From: S015-6 sp964479535
Lineage (GTDB): Bacteria; Desulfobacterota; DSWW01
DNA length: 64,000 bases
Direction of reading: 5' to 3'
NCBI GenBank assembly: GCA_964479535.1
Contig: CAYZMM010000011.1
Location: forward strand, 62,001-126,000
Below are positions 17,058 through 24,783 of this stretch, one piece after another; the stretch's first letter is position 1, and each line of letters starts with the position of its first letter. The notes under the pieces were generated by a model, which was given only the letters and a program-made list of their open reading frames with translations, ran no database searches and was not told where the DNA came from. The translations under genes were made by a program, and so were the position numbers.

Positions 17058-18068
17058 CTACCCCTTCTCTAGTGGAAGGCCAGCCGCTTCCATTTTGTCC
17101 CTGAACTCTTCCTCCCACTCCTCGTAGGTGTGAACCTCGACCGGATAGTTCCAGGGATTGATGTGCCTCCGCGCGCGGTTGTCGTTTGCCATGTTTCGTG
17201 TCGGGCTGAGGAAGACCCCGCCCAGGTGCATCAACTTGCTGAATGGAAAATAGACCACCAGCGTGCTGACAAGGAAGAGATGGACATAGAACAGGGCGCC
17301 GATCCCCTCGGGAACGACCGGGTTGAATCCGATCAGCCCCAGGGTCAGCTCCTTCGCCTTCACCACGTCCACTTTGAAAAAATGGCGCATAAGGATCCCG
17401 GAAATCGCGATCCCGAGCAGAAGGAACAGGGGGAAGTAGTCGGAGACCAGAGAGATGTAGCGGACCTGGGGGTTCGCGAACCTTCGAAAGAGAAGATAGC
17501 CGAGGGCCGCCACGATGATCAGGCTCGTCAGGTACACGAGCGGGGAACCCACCTGAAAGAACCCGTCCAGGGCCTGGATCCATGGAACGAAGAAAGCGAC
17601 CGGCTCTGTGAAGAAGCGGAAGTGGCGCAACAGAATCACGAGAAAACAGTAGTGAAACGCGAGCGCACCCAGCCAGAGAAGGAAGTTCTGGTTGTACACG
17701 ATCCGTTTCCCTCCGGTGGACTTGTCATCACCGACCAGAGAAACGCTCGTATTCCGAAAGAGCGAACGGAACGTGAGCACCTCCAGCGCCATTCTCAAGG
17801 CCGTCCAGGTGCCGTTCGGAGGGCTCTCGAGAGGGCTGTACTTGATCCAGGGGAGCGTCTTTTGCTGGCCACAGGTCGTGGTGATACGGAAGGGAACCGG
17901 AACGGTGGCCCACCTGAGCATCCTGTAGGCAATCCCGATGAGAAACACCGAGATGGCCGCGTACGGGACGATCACCCCGAACACAACCTGGAGACCTGCC
18001 GCCGACACGCCCAGGAAGGCGATGAGCACCAGGGCGACAACCGCGAAGAGAGCGTACAGGGCATTCAT
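17058..18068 (-). CDS. dsrM: DsrM, diheme cytochrome b subunit
   Basis: A NarI/HdrE-like membrane protein of 336 residues that binds b hemes and takes electrons from menaquinol for DsrK. Hydrophobic helices include AVVALVLIAFLGVSAAGLQ, PYAAISVFLIGIAYRML, LLWLGALAFHYCFLVILLRH (heme-ligand histidines), PLFLLLGIAISGILMRH and YVHLFLVSTLVVYFPFSKLMH, the last two with the histidines expected in gamma-type cytochrome b. The C-terminal 50 residues are soluble and charged (YEEWEEEFRDKMEA), as in sulfate-reducer DsrM. First structural gene of the MKJOP block; an RsbRD_N-domain gene sits 49 nt upstream. Confidence 0.96.
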   Translation of the reverse strand: MNALYALFAVVALVLIAFLGVSAAGLQVVFGVIVPYAAISVFLIGIAYRMLRWATVPVPFRITTTCGQQKTLPWIKYSPLESPPNGTWTALRMALEVLTFRSLFRNTSVSLVGDDKSTGGKRIVYNQNFLLWLGALAFHYCFLVILLRHFRFFTEPVAFFVPWIQALDGFFQVGSPLVYLTSLIIVAALGYLLFRRFANPQVRYISLVSDYFPLFLLLGIAISGILMRHFFKVDVVKAKELTLGLIGFNPVVPEGIGALFYVHLFLVSTLVVYFPFSKLMHLGGVFLSPTRNMANDNRARRHINPWNYPVEVHTYEEWEEEFRDKMEAAGLPLEKG

Positions 18069-18117
18069 CTACAGACACCTCGCTTAGGATGAATACGAAT
18101 TTCCTGCCGATTTCCTA

Positions 18118-18672
18118 TTACGAATCCCTCGAGGGGGCTTCTTCGTTCTTCTTCTTCTTGAGGTAGACACGATCCGTTTGCTCCAACAGCCGGAACGCCC
18201 GTTCTCGCATCCGCTTCACCTCGTTGACCCTGAGCTCATAAACCTGCTCACGGCAACTCATGTAGACGTCGAAGGCACGAAGCGCCAAATCGTCGATACG
18301 CGTCTCGAAGAGAAGCAGCTGGTCCTGGAGATGATTCTCCCGGATGTCCTTGCCCAGCGCTTCTCGGATGATCGCCTTAAGGGAGAAGACAAAAGCCAGT
18401 GCTTGAGAAGCGGAGAGCTCCTGGACCGCCCGGATTCGAATCACCCTGTCCAGGAATTCGTTGATGGCCTCAGGGCTCTCCTGGTCCTTCAAGACCTCGT
18501 CGTACAGCCCTTCCATCCCCTCGAGGATCGTGCTTCTCACCGGATTGGCGAAAGGGTCCTTTTCCTTCCTCAGGAACCTGGACGTGTCCTCCGGATACGA
18601 TTCGAGGATGCGATCGAACCATTTTCCGACGATGCTGGCCCTCTTTCCAGATAGCAAATCGCGCAACGTCAC
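18118..18672 (-). CDS. RsbRD N-terminal-domain-like protein upstream of dsrM
   Basis: About 184 residues, all helical, resembling the RsbT co-antagonist RsbRD N-terminal domain (globin-like sensor fold): LRDLLSGKRASIVGKWFDRI at the start, NPVRSTILEGMEGLYDEVL, IRIRAVQELSASQALAFVFS (characteristic central helix) and LREQVYELRVNEVKRM-like C-terminal helices ending in a basic KKKKN tail. There is no STAS domain. GTG 18672 is used as start, with AGGAAG 11 nt upstream, because the frame further upstream is composition-biased; the true start is uncertain. Genes with this domain next to dsrM are a known arrangement in sulfate reducers, but the function is unknown; a sensing or assembly role is a guess. 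Confidence 0.75.
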   Translation of the reverse strand: MTLRDLLSGKRASIVGKWFDRILESYPEDTSRFLRKEKDPFANPVRSTILEGMEGLYDEVLKDQESPEAINEFLDRVIRIRAVQELSASQALAFVFSLKAIIREALGKDIRENHLQDQLLLFETRIDDLALRAFDVYMSCREQVYELRVNEVKRMRERAFRLLEQTDRVYLKKKKNEEAPSRDS

Positions 18673-18865
18673 GGGGTTGATGACTTCCTTTCTGTCGCGA
18701 GGGCAACGGATGCGCGTAGGTCCCTGGGGAGCGTCTCCCGACGTCCTCGGGGTACAACCGGAAAGAACCTCGTCGAGGGCCGCCGGCCCGATGGACCCGC
18801 AGCCCCCGACATCTGGGACGCACCCTTGCGGCTCGCTTCCCACGCCTCGAGAGGCGTCTGGGGAA

Positions 18866-19183
18866 CTAGACGCATCCGGTGGGTTTGGGCAGACCGGCCA
18901 CCTTGCATGCGCCCTTCGCGGGGCCGGAGGGGAAAAGCTCATAGATGTACTTGAGCTTGAAGCCGGATTCCTTGCAGACCTTCCGGACCATGGGGGCGAT
19001 ACCGAACTTCTGGTAGTAGTCACGGATGTAGTTCACCAGCTTCCAGTGATCGTCGCCCATCGCCTCGACGCCTTCGGTCTTCGCCAGGTCCGCGGCGACT
19101 TCCTCGCTCCAGTCTTCCGGTGACTGAATGAATCCATCCTCATCGACTTCGATTTCTTTTCCGCCCAGCATTTGCGTTGGCAT
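18866..19183 (-). CDS. dsrC: DsrC, sulfur-carrier protein
   Basis: The small protein substrate of DsrAB, 105 residues. The flexible C-terminal arm carries both catalytic cysteines, C93 (GACKVAGLPK) and C104 (TGCV, penultimate), ten residues apart, so it is a true DsrC rather than TusE/RspA. The body shows the family stretch from about residue 13: VDEDGFIQSPEDWSEEVA, HWKLVNYIRDYYQKFGIAP, and VRKVCKESG. Sulfite reduction by DsrAB leaves a trisulfide between C93 and C104, which DsrMKJOP is thought to reduce. GGAGGT lies 9 nt before the ATG. It is second in the dsrN-led operon, ahead of the membrane complex that uses it. Confidence 0.98.
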   Translation of the reverse strand: MPTQMLGGKEIEVDEDGFIQSPEDWSEEVAADLAKTEGVEAMGDDHWKLVNYIRDYYQKFGIAPMVRKVCKESGFKLKYIYELFPSGPAKGACKVAGLPKPTGCV

Positions 19184-19239
19184 TTCCTTTACCTCCTACG
19201 CGATAAGGTTTCGCCTGTTGTGATGGTTGCTCCTTGCCT

Positions 19240-20655
19240 CTATGATACAGCAGTCCCCGTGGCTGCTCGATTCAGGAAAGAATCCGCCCAGTGCGACTCG
19301 CCCAGGGCGTGAAGATGGGAGAAGGTGGCATAGGCGTTCTTGTAGCAGAGCCCCTCCCTGGACCCATCGAACCCGAAACCCCGCTCCACCCGGCACGCGA
19401 AGCGGAGGGACTCCTCCTGCCAGTCCTGCATACCGGCATAGTGGAATTCGTGCCCCTTCAACCGGCTCCCTCTCGGAAAGAGGGGGTTCTCCTCCTCGAC
19501 CCGCAGCAAGGTATACCCGTGTCCCTGAGGCTTTTCGTGGAACCGGTACACGATCGGAAAGACGTCTACGAGCGGGTAGATACGACCCTGCCATTCCAGG
19601 CCCTTTCCCAGATAGATGGCTCCGCCGCATTCCGCGTACACCGGCAGGCCTCTCTCCACCGCTTCGTGCAGCGATCGCTTGAAGGACAGGTTCTCCGAAA
19701 GCGCCTTTGCCTGGGTCTCGGGAAACCCTCCCCCTATGTACAGCGCATCCACGTCCGGGAGGACCGGGTCCTCCGATGCCTCTACGTCCAGAACCTCTGC
19801 CCCCCTGTCCCTGAGGGCCTCGATGTTCTCCGGGTAGTAGAAATGAAAGGCCCTGTCCCTCACCACACCGACGCGAACCCCTGCGAACCTGGGGGCGTGT
19901 CCGCCGGGCCCTCCCGTCGCTTCCTCCGGGCACGCATCCCGAAGCGGCAGGGCATCTTCGCAATGCCTCTGTGCAGCGTCCCAGACAGCGTCGATATCTA
20001 CATGAGCCTCGATGAGGTCACGGATCGCGCCCAGCGTCTCCTCGACCGCATCGTGCTCCTGGGCGGGGAACAGCCCAAGGTGCCGCTCGTAGAACCGAAG
20101 CTCCTTGGCTCGCGGGATGGCCCCCACCACCGGAACGTCACAATGCTTCTCGATGCTCGAACGAACGATGCTCTCGTGACGTTGCGTACCCACCCGATTC
20201 AGAATGACGCCCTGAATCGTTACGTTCTCGTCCATCACCTGGCAGCCTTTGATCAGGGCGGCCACCGTTCGGGTCGCCTTGGTGCAGTCCACCACGAGAA
20301 AAACCGACAGACCGAGGAGCCTGGCCAAGGCGGCCGAGCTGTGCCGGCCCTCCACATCCACACCGTCGAAAAGCCCGCGGTTCCCCTCGATCACGGCAAC
20401 TTCGGATCCCTGTGCCCTCGCCAGAAAGGAGCGCAGGGCACCCTCCTCCCCCATGAGGTAGGTGTCGAGGTTGTAGCAGGGAGCCTCGGAAGCAACGGAA
20501 AGCCACGAGGCGTCGATGTAGTCAGGCCCCTTCTTGAAGACCGACAGGCTCTTGCCCTTCGACCGCCACGAGGCCAGAAGCCCCAGACTGACCAGGGTCT
20601 TGCCTGCTCCACCTCGGAACGCCCCGATAAGCATACGCGGAAACGGTTTCTGCAT
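19240..20655 (-). CDS. dsrN: DsrN, cobyrinate a,c-diamide synthase-like amidase for siroheme
   Basis: Glutamine-dependent amidotransferase of the CbiA/CobB family, 471 residues. The N-terminal dethiobiotin-synthetase-like domain has the P-loop GAFRGGAGKTLVS (~10-22), KKGPDYID and EGNRGLFDG. The C-terminal class-I glutaminase domain (from ~250) has the nucleophile in LPVYAECGGAIYLG (Cys ~342) and a histidine in LKGHEFHYAGM. In dsr operons this protein is thought to amidate sirohydrochlorin or siroheme to the siroamide found in Dsr. It leads the operon with dsrC and dsrMKJOP; its promoter and an 18-bp operator lie 210-270 nt upstream. ATG 20655 is used; an ATG 21 nt later is possible. No cobalamin genes are nearby, which supports the siroheme role. 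Confidence 0.92.
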   Translation of the reverse strand: MQKPFPRMLIGAFRGGAGKTLVSLGLLASWRSKGKSLSVFKKGPDYIDASWLSVASEAPCYNLDTYLMGEEGALRSFLARAQGSEVAVIEGNRGLFDGVDVEGRHSSAALARLLGLSVFLVVDCTKATRTVAALIKGCQVMDENVTIQGVILNRVGTQRHESIVRSSIEKHCDVPVVGAIPRAKELRFYERHLGLFPAQEHDAVEETLGAIRDLIEAHVDIDAVWDAAQRHCEDALPLRDACPEEATGGPGGHAPRFAGVRVGVVRDRAFHFYYPENIEALRDRGAEVLDVEASEDPVLPDVDALYIGGGFPETQAKALSENLSFKRSLHEAVERGLPVYAECGGAIYLGKGLEWQGRIYPLVDVFPIVYRFHEKPQGHGYTLLRVEEENPLFPRGSRLKGHEFHYAGMQDWQEESLRFACRVERGFGFDGSREGLCYKNAYATFSHLHALGESHWADSFLNRAATGTAVS

Positions 20656-20862
20656 TCTTCGGAACCGGAGATTCTGAATGCCGTCTTTGTCGGGTTACCA
20701 CCGGGAGGGAACGGAACTCACTTCCGTGCCAGTCGGGTCGCAATCTCACCCCCCGCGATCCTTCTGCACGGGGCATCACCGGCAACCAGGCGGCTTCGTT
20801 TTTCAAACGCTGCTCAAAGCGGAACTCTGTCAGCCCACCGCTGTGTAATGCTTCCCCAGTAT

Positions 20863-20880
20863 TGAATGATTATTCATTCA
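20863..20880. promoter_or_regulatory. Operator palindrome, site 1 (dsrN operon)
   Basis: TGAATGATTATTCATTCA: 7-bp arms TGAATGA/TCATTCA around TTAT. It lies 14 nt downstream of the -10 element of the leftward dsrN promoter, a repressor-like position. Site 2 at 37810-37827 differs at one base. The arms and spacing equal the operator consensus I recall for the TetR-family Bacillus FadR (TGAATGANTANTCATTCA). No TetR gene is in the window. Confidence 0.75.
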
Positions 20881-20894
20881 TTTTCAATCGTCTT

Positions 20895-20923
20895 TTTTAA
20901 CACATCCTTTCGGCCCTTGTCAA
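20895..20923 (-). promoter_or_regulatory. Promoter of the dsrN-dsrC-dsrMKJOP operon
   Basis: On the minus strand: TTGACA (20923-20918), 17-bp spacer, TTAAAA (20900-20895). The -35 is perfect and the spacing optimal. The leader to dsrN is about 230 nt and includes the operator at 20863-20880. The rest of the 20656-21037 spacer holds no gene; I looked for a cobalamin riboswitch and did not find one. Confidence 0.72.
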
Positions 20924-21037
20924 CAAGAGGGGCGGAAAGCCGGGGCCAACAGAGAGGGAATCCGGGGGATATTTTGACTCCTTTCAACCGCTTTGGCAAA
21001 CTATCAATCTAGAAGCAAAAAAAAGGAGAATGGATCG

Positions 21038-21301
21038 ATGGCAGAAGAAGAGTATGTGTGCCCCCACTGCGGCCAACGGATGCGGAAATGGCAGGCTCCG
21101 GAGGAATCCAACTGGAGCGGGGAAATCAAGTTTGTCTGCTTCAATGACGAGTGCGGCTACTACGTTCGCGGCTGGGCCTGGATGGACGAGAAATACGGCA
21201 CCAAATCCTCCTATCGCCACAGCATCAATCCGGACACCGGGGCCTCCGGCCCTCTTCCGGTGGCGTCTCCGGATCACATGAAGCCCGGCATCATCGACTA
21301 G
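21038..21301 (+). CDS. Small zinc-ribbon protein, Ogr/Delta-like
   Basis: An 87-residue protein with a zinc-binding motif CPHCGQRM (residues 7-14) and a second pair in VCFNDECGYY (~35-44), the C-X2-C...C-X4-C pattern of the Ogr/Delta zinc-finger family. The rest is rich in W, Y and charged residues (YYVRGWAWMDEKYGTKSSY) and ends in DHMKPGIID. GGAG precedes the ATG. It is transcribed away from dsrN, sharing the intergenic region that carries operator site 1. Ogr-like proteins in phages activate transcription; small stand-alone versions in sulfate reducers have no assigned role. Confidence 0.75.
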   Translation: MAEEEYVCPHCGQRMRKWQAPEESNWSGEIKFVCFNDECGYYVRGWAWMDEKYGTKSSYRHSINPDTGASGPLPVASPDHMKPGIID

Positions 21302-21303
21302 GA

Positions 21304-21390
21304 GGCCGCTGAAAAAGCCCCATCTGCGGCGCCTGTTGCGAGCGAAGCGCGGCAATCTCCCAGATTCAATCGTTGCGGCGAACTGTGTAT
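21304..21390. repeat. Fragment of a dispersed intergenic repeat
   Basis: Begins GGCCGCTGAAAAAGCCC, followed by a GCGGCG-rich stretch (CATCTGCGGCGCCTGTTGCG). It resembles the CTGAAAAAG...CTGCGGCG intergenic repeats I recall from other deltaproteobacterial genomes. It lies between the convergent zinc-ribbon and YkgJ genes and may serve as a terminator. Confidence 0.4.
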
Positions 21391-21413
21391 GGCGCAAAGA
21401 AGGGGACTGGGCA

Positions 21414-22238
21414 CTAGCCCTGGGGGTCGCGCAGTTTGAGCACCGGGTCGCCGAAAAGGGAGTAGGCGAGCCACCTTAAGGCAAACCGGAGCAGGGCCTC
21501 GTCGCTCTGGCGCATCTCCTCCTTCTCTTCCTCCGAAACGTCAAAGAGGGTCAGAAACCGTGTTCCAAAGACGAATTCTCGAAAACGGTCCAGGCTGTAG
21601 CAGGCCATGAAGAACATTTTCCACTTGGCCGGGTCGAGCCCTTCCCGACTCCCGGGCCTGTACCGGGAGAGGAAGTCCATCCACAGGTCGTTCATCTCGT
21701 TGTAGATGCCCAGGCCCTGGTCCGCCATCCACGTCTCCGCCGTCCACTCGTCCCCCTCTTCGAAACCGAAACAATGGGGTTCCCGTACGAGAAAATGCTC
21801 CTCTTCCACCCCTCGGGGTTCCGTGCTCGAGGGCGCCCGCCGAACAGCCCTGCCGAGAGGATAGGCCCTGCACGCCCCGGGCCGGTCCTGGTAGACGGCG
21901 CACCCCTCCGGGCTCACGAAGGGGCAGGGACGTCCGGGGTCATTGTTCATCTCCAGCCGGACCACGGGGATCTTCCAGTTCGGGTCCTTCTCCTGAACCG
22001 TATGCTGATCGAGAAAGGCCGTGGAGTCCATGGCTAGGCCCCTCCTGAGCCTCAGCACGTCGTAAGGGGTCAGGACGAGGTGCAGGTCCCTGCAACAGTC
22101 GGTGAAGCATTTCACCCCGGGGTGGCAGGCAAACCGGTACGTCTCACCTTTCGGCAAGGGATCGAGCCTCTCCCCGGTATCGTCGGCAGATCCCGGGGAC
22201 CCGCCCTGCTCTCGTGCTGTCTCTTTCGTTTGCGCCAT
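21414..22238 (-). CDS. YkgJ-family cysteine cluster protein (copy 2)
   Basis: A 274-residue protein of the YkgJ/Fe-S oxidoreductase-like cysteine cluster family. The cluster cysteines are in FACHPGVKCFTDCCRDLHL (~37-55) and in RPCPFVSPEGCAVYQDRPGAC (~112-132), matching the zinc- or iron-sulfur-binding consensus C-X5-C-X3-CC...C-X7-C-X9-C. A long helical C-terminus follows (FFMACYSLDRFREFVFG). It is a tandem paralogue of the next gene upstream. The start is ATG 22238 with GAGGC 8 nt before it. The function is unknown; the position among dsr accessory genes suggests metal-centre handling, but that is a guess. Confidence 0.8.
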   Translation of the reverse strand: MAQTKETAREQGGSPGSADDTGERLDPLPKGETYRFACHPGVKCFTDCCRDLHLVLTPYDVLRLRRGLAMDSTAFLDQHTVQEKDPNWKIPVVRLEMNNDPGRPCPFVSPEGCAVYQDRPGACRAYPLGRAVRRAPSSTEPRGVEEEHFLVREPHCFGFEEGDEWTAETWMADQGLGIYNEMNDLWMDFLSRYRPGSREGLDPAKWKMFFMACYSLDRFREFVFGTRFLTLFDVSEEEKEEMRQSDEALLRFALRWLAYSLFGDPVLKLRDPQG

Positions 22239-22255
22239 GACGGATTGCCTCGCGG

Positions 22256-23071
22256 CTATTTGCCCCCCCGGTTCTCCGGAGACCCGGATTCCAGCCCCAG
22301 CTCCTTTCGCTTCCGCTCCGCGACTTCCTCCCGGATGGGCAGGACGTCTCCGCAAACCAGCCCGAACCGTATCCATCGAAAGGCGAGTTCCAGCAGGGCA
22401 AGCTCATCCGTCTTGATCTGCTCGATCGCTTGTTCCTCCACATCGAACACCTCGAGAAACTTCGTCTCGAAGACGAATCGCCGGAAGGTGTCCAGATCGT
22501 AGCAGGCCATCCGGAACATCTGCTGCACCCGGGGGTCGTCGATGCCCGCCTCCGCGAGCCTCGGGTAGCGGGTGACCATTTGAAACCTCAGGTCCATCTC
22601 TTCGTGCATGGCAACGTCCTGGGTCTTCAGCCAATCGAGAAGCTTCCACTCGTCCGGCTCATCACGGCCCTTGCACCTGTCATTCCCTACGAGAAAGAAA
22701 TAACCTCCCTGATCCCCCCTCCAATCCAGGGGATACATGCGGCAGGACCAGGGGCGGTCCTCGTAGATCGTACAGCCCTCTTCGGTCACGAAAGGACATC
22801 GCCGGTCGTCTCCCGACATGAGGAGCTGCAGGACCGGAATGCCTCCGCCGGGTGGGAGCAAGGTCTTCGTATACTTGTCCAGGAACTCGTGGGAGGGGCT
22901 TCCGAGCCGATTCTTCATACGAAGAACATCGTAAGGCGTCAGGAAGATGTTGACGTCTCGACAGCAGGCGGTGAAGCAGGAAAGACCCGGCCTGCAGCGG
23001 AACCGTATTTTGCTGTCCTTCTCCAGGAGCCCTTCCGATTCGGTTTTGGATTCGTCCTCAGGAGTCTTCAT
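22256..23071 (-). CDS. YkgJ-family cysteine cluster protein (copy 1)
   Basis: A 271-residue paralogue of the downstream gene, from which it is separated by 17 nt. Cysteine cluster: FRCRPGLSCFTACCRDVNIF and RRCPFVTEEGCTIYEDRPWSC, plus LTPYDVLRMKNRLG between them, all in the same order as copy 2. The C-terminal helical part (FRMACYDLDTFRRFVFETKF) is also shared, so the pair arose by tandem duplication. Two adjacent ATGs occur; the second (23071) has the better spacing to AAGGAG. The biochemical role is unknown; family members are predicted zinc or iron-sulfur proteins. Confidence 0.8.
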   Translation of the reverse strand: MKTPEDESKTESEGLLEKDSKIRFRCRPGLSCFTACCRDVNIFLTPYDVLRMKNRLGSPSHEFLDKYTKTLLPPGGGIPVLQLLMSGDDRRCPFVTEEGCTIYEDRPWSCRMYPLDWRGDQGGYFFLVGNDRCKGRDEPDEWKLLDWLKTQDVAMHEEMDLRFQMVTRYPRLAEAGIDDPRVQQMFRMACYDLDTFRRFVFETKFLEVFDVEEQAIEQIKTDELALLELAFRWIRFGLVCGDVLPIREEVAERKRKELGLESGSPENRGGK

Positions 23072-23166
23072 CATTCGCTCCTTCTTGACAATCTTGTTGG
23101 ATGGCTGGGTAACGGGAATTGCCCGCAGCCCTCAGCTGCGCAGGCTCCCCCTTGCCCCGCCCGATA

Positions 23167-23191
23167 TGTACAGGTATTTCTGGGACACAAC
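23167..23191. repeat. Partial copy of the 5092-5260 repeat arm
   Basis: TGTACAGGTATTTCTGGGAC + ACAAC, next to the stop codon of the FmdB-like gene (23193-23195, minus). It matches the right arm of the element at 5092-5260 (TGTACAGCTATTTCTGGGAC). Read from the stop codon, both show TAG + 5 nt + TGTCCCAGAAATA. Confidence 0.7.
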
Positions 23192-23192
23192 A

Positions 23193-23459
23193 CTAGGAGG
23201 AGCGAGAATGCCCCGGAAGGGTGATCGTGGAGCAGCTCCCGGAGGGGCACGATCTCTGCTCCAGCGGCGAAGCGGCCGTCGAGGCCGCACCTCCCGCACC
23301 GGCGCCGTCGGAAACGACGGAATGAACGCGGCTTAGGACCCGCTGAAGCTCGGAAGAGCCGCACCCCGAGCACTTCATCTCGACCGTATCCTCTGTATTC
23401 CTCACGAGCAGCTCGGTCAGTCCCCTGCACTGCTCGCAAACGAATTCGTATATGGGCAA
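23193..23459 (-). CDS. FmdB-family zinc-ribbon protein
   Basis: An 88-residue protein of the FmdB/putative regulatory family. It begins with the standard MPIYEFVCEQC (Cys8, Cys11) and has the second pair in MKCSGCGSSELQRVLS (~29-32), forming a zinc ribbon. The remaining half is low-complexity Gly/Ala/Ser with two more cysteines (RSCPSGSCS), common in this family. Its stop codon touches a repeat arm. The family is annotated as regulatory from an old link to formamidase; the true function is unknown. Confidence 0.85.
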   Translation of the reverse strand: MPIYEFVCEQCRGLTELLVRNTEDTVEMKCSGCGSSELQRVLSRVHSVVSDGAGAGGAASTAASPLEQRSCPSGSCSTITLPGHSRSS

Positions 23460-23568
23460 ACCTCATCCTCCCCTTGTTCAAGGACCCCGCTCTCGGCTTT
23501 GCGCGCCCATGTGAACGAATGCGGGGTATTCAGGTAAACTTATTTACAAGTATAACAATTCCCCCGGA

Positions 23569-23889
23569 TCATTTCAAAGGAGGCTCGTCCTCTTCCTCGG
23601 CCGGCCACTCCCCGTAGAAAGGGTTCTGATTCAGCTGGCAGCTTCGGTTACCGTCCTGCCACTTCTTCCAGTCCCGGATACGGTCCTTCGTCTCTTTCGC
23701 CGAGAGACCCAGGAGCCTCCGCACGTCCGCCTTCGGAATGCAACCCGTGAAATAGGCGTAGTGCACCAGATCCTCGAGCATCTGCACCCCCAATTCCTCA
23801 TGCGGCTCCAGGAGCCCCTTCTTGAGCAGTATCGTGCGGATCTCCCGAAGGCTCTCCTGCGCGTCGTGATCTATCGAATCTTCACTCAC
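23569..23889 (-). CDS. Conserved-looking small protein of unknown function
   Basis: A 106-residue acidic helical protein, not recognised. The N-terminal half (AQESLREIRTILLKKGLLEP, VQMLEDLVHYAYFTGCIPKA) and the middle DVRRLLGLSAKETKDRIRDW look like a small helix-turn-helix or helical bundle; the tail is acidic (EEEDEPPLK). The GTG start has GGGAGGAAA upstream; the longer frame begins without a ribosome site. It lies between the FmdB gene and the divergent TPR gene at 24050. The helical middle could bind nucleic acid, but there is no family evidence. Confidence 0.6.
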   Translation of the reverse strand: MSEDSIDHDAQESLREIRTILLKKGLLEPHEELGVQMLEDLVHYAYFTGCIPKADVRRLLGLSAKETKDRIRDWKKWQDGNRSCQLNQNPFYGEWPAEEEDEPPLK

Positions 23890-24049
23890 GGATCTTTCCT
23901 CCCGGCCACGGGCACGCAGGCGGGCATGCTCGCAGCCCCCCCGTAGCCAAGATGCTTTTTCCACCCTTATGGGCTATTTTATCCGAGGAACCGGTCAACA
24001 TCCAGCGTACCTAGCCGGATCCGGCCCCAGACAACCCAAAGGAGCCCCC

Positions 24050-24763
24050 ATGGCCTCACTGAAAGAGATGAAGGAGCTTCTCCTGCAGGCGCGAGAAGGA
24101 GGAGAAGAGAAGCTCGTCGCCGACCTCGCCTACAAGATCGGAGATGCCTACCGGGAAAGGGGTAAGAGGAAGGAGGCCCTCCCCCTGCTGGAGGAATCCC
24201 TCGAATTGTGCAGGAAACACGAGAATCCGGAAGGAGAAGCCCTCGTGGCCCTGTCGCTGGCCGAGCTCCATCTGGCTCAGGCCGATCCCGACCCGGCCGA
24301 GACGTTGGGCAGGCGCGCCCTTGCCTTCTACAGGGATCAAGAGGACGTCAAGGGGCGGGTCAGGGCATCCCTTCTCCTGGGCGACACCTGCTGGGCCCGG
24401 AAGGACCCCGAGGCCGCGATCCCGCATTATGAGGATGCCCTGGGGCCCTGCCGGGACCACAATGACGTGGCGGGCACAGCCTCTCTGCTCGATCGTCTCG
24501 CCAAGATGCACCGTCTCACCGGCAGGGAGGGGGAGGCCCTCGCCTACTTCCAGGAGGCTCTCGACTGCTGGCAGAAGCTCTCGATCCCGGACAGGCAAGC
24601 CATGACATGGGCGAACATGGGGGACATCTGCAAGAGGCGGGGGGACATCCCTCGAGCGATCCGCTGCCACGAGCAAGCCCTGGCCCTCTACCGCACCGTG
24701 AAGCACCCGAAGGCGATCGAAGCCCTGGAGAAGGAACTCGCGTCGCTGCGAAAGGAGGCGTAA
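24050..24763 (+). CDS. TPR-repeat protein
   Basis: A cytoplasmic protein of 237 residues made almost only of tetratricopeptide repeats: KIGDAYRERGKRKEALPLLE, RASLLLGDTCWARKDPEAAI, LLDRLAKMHRLTGREGEALA and ANMGDICKRRGDIPRAIRCH are successive units of 34-40 residues. There is no signal peptide or catalytic domain. The ATG has AGGAG 6 nt upstream. TPR proteins act as protein-binding scaffolds; the partner is unknown. Its neighbours are the convergent gene at 24784 and dsrD downstream. Confidence 0.8.
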   Translation: MASLKEMKELLLQAREGGEEKLVADLAYKIGDAYRERGKRKEALPLLEESLELCRKHENPEGEALVALSLAELHLAQADPDPAETLGRRALAFYRDQEDVKGRVRASLLLGDTCWARKDPEAAIPHYEDALGPCRDHNDVAGTASLLDRLAKMHRLTGREGEALAYFQEALDCWQKLSIPDRQAMTWANMGDICKRRGDIPRAIRCHEQALALYRTVKHPKAIEALEKELASLRKEA

Positions 24764-24783
24764 GAAGTAATAAGATGAGAGTA

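Noticed and set aside
20656..20862. Possible cobalamin riboswitch upstream of dsrN (a CbiA/CobB homologue)
   Set aside because: A GCCGGTGATGCC stretch looks suggestive, but the other conserved boxes and their order are missing. The gene serves siroheme rather than cobalamin.
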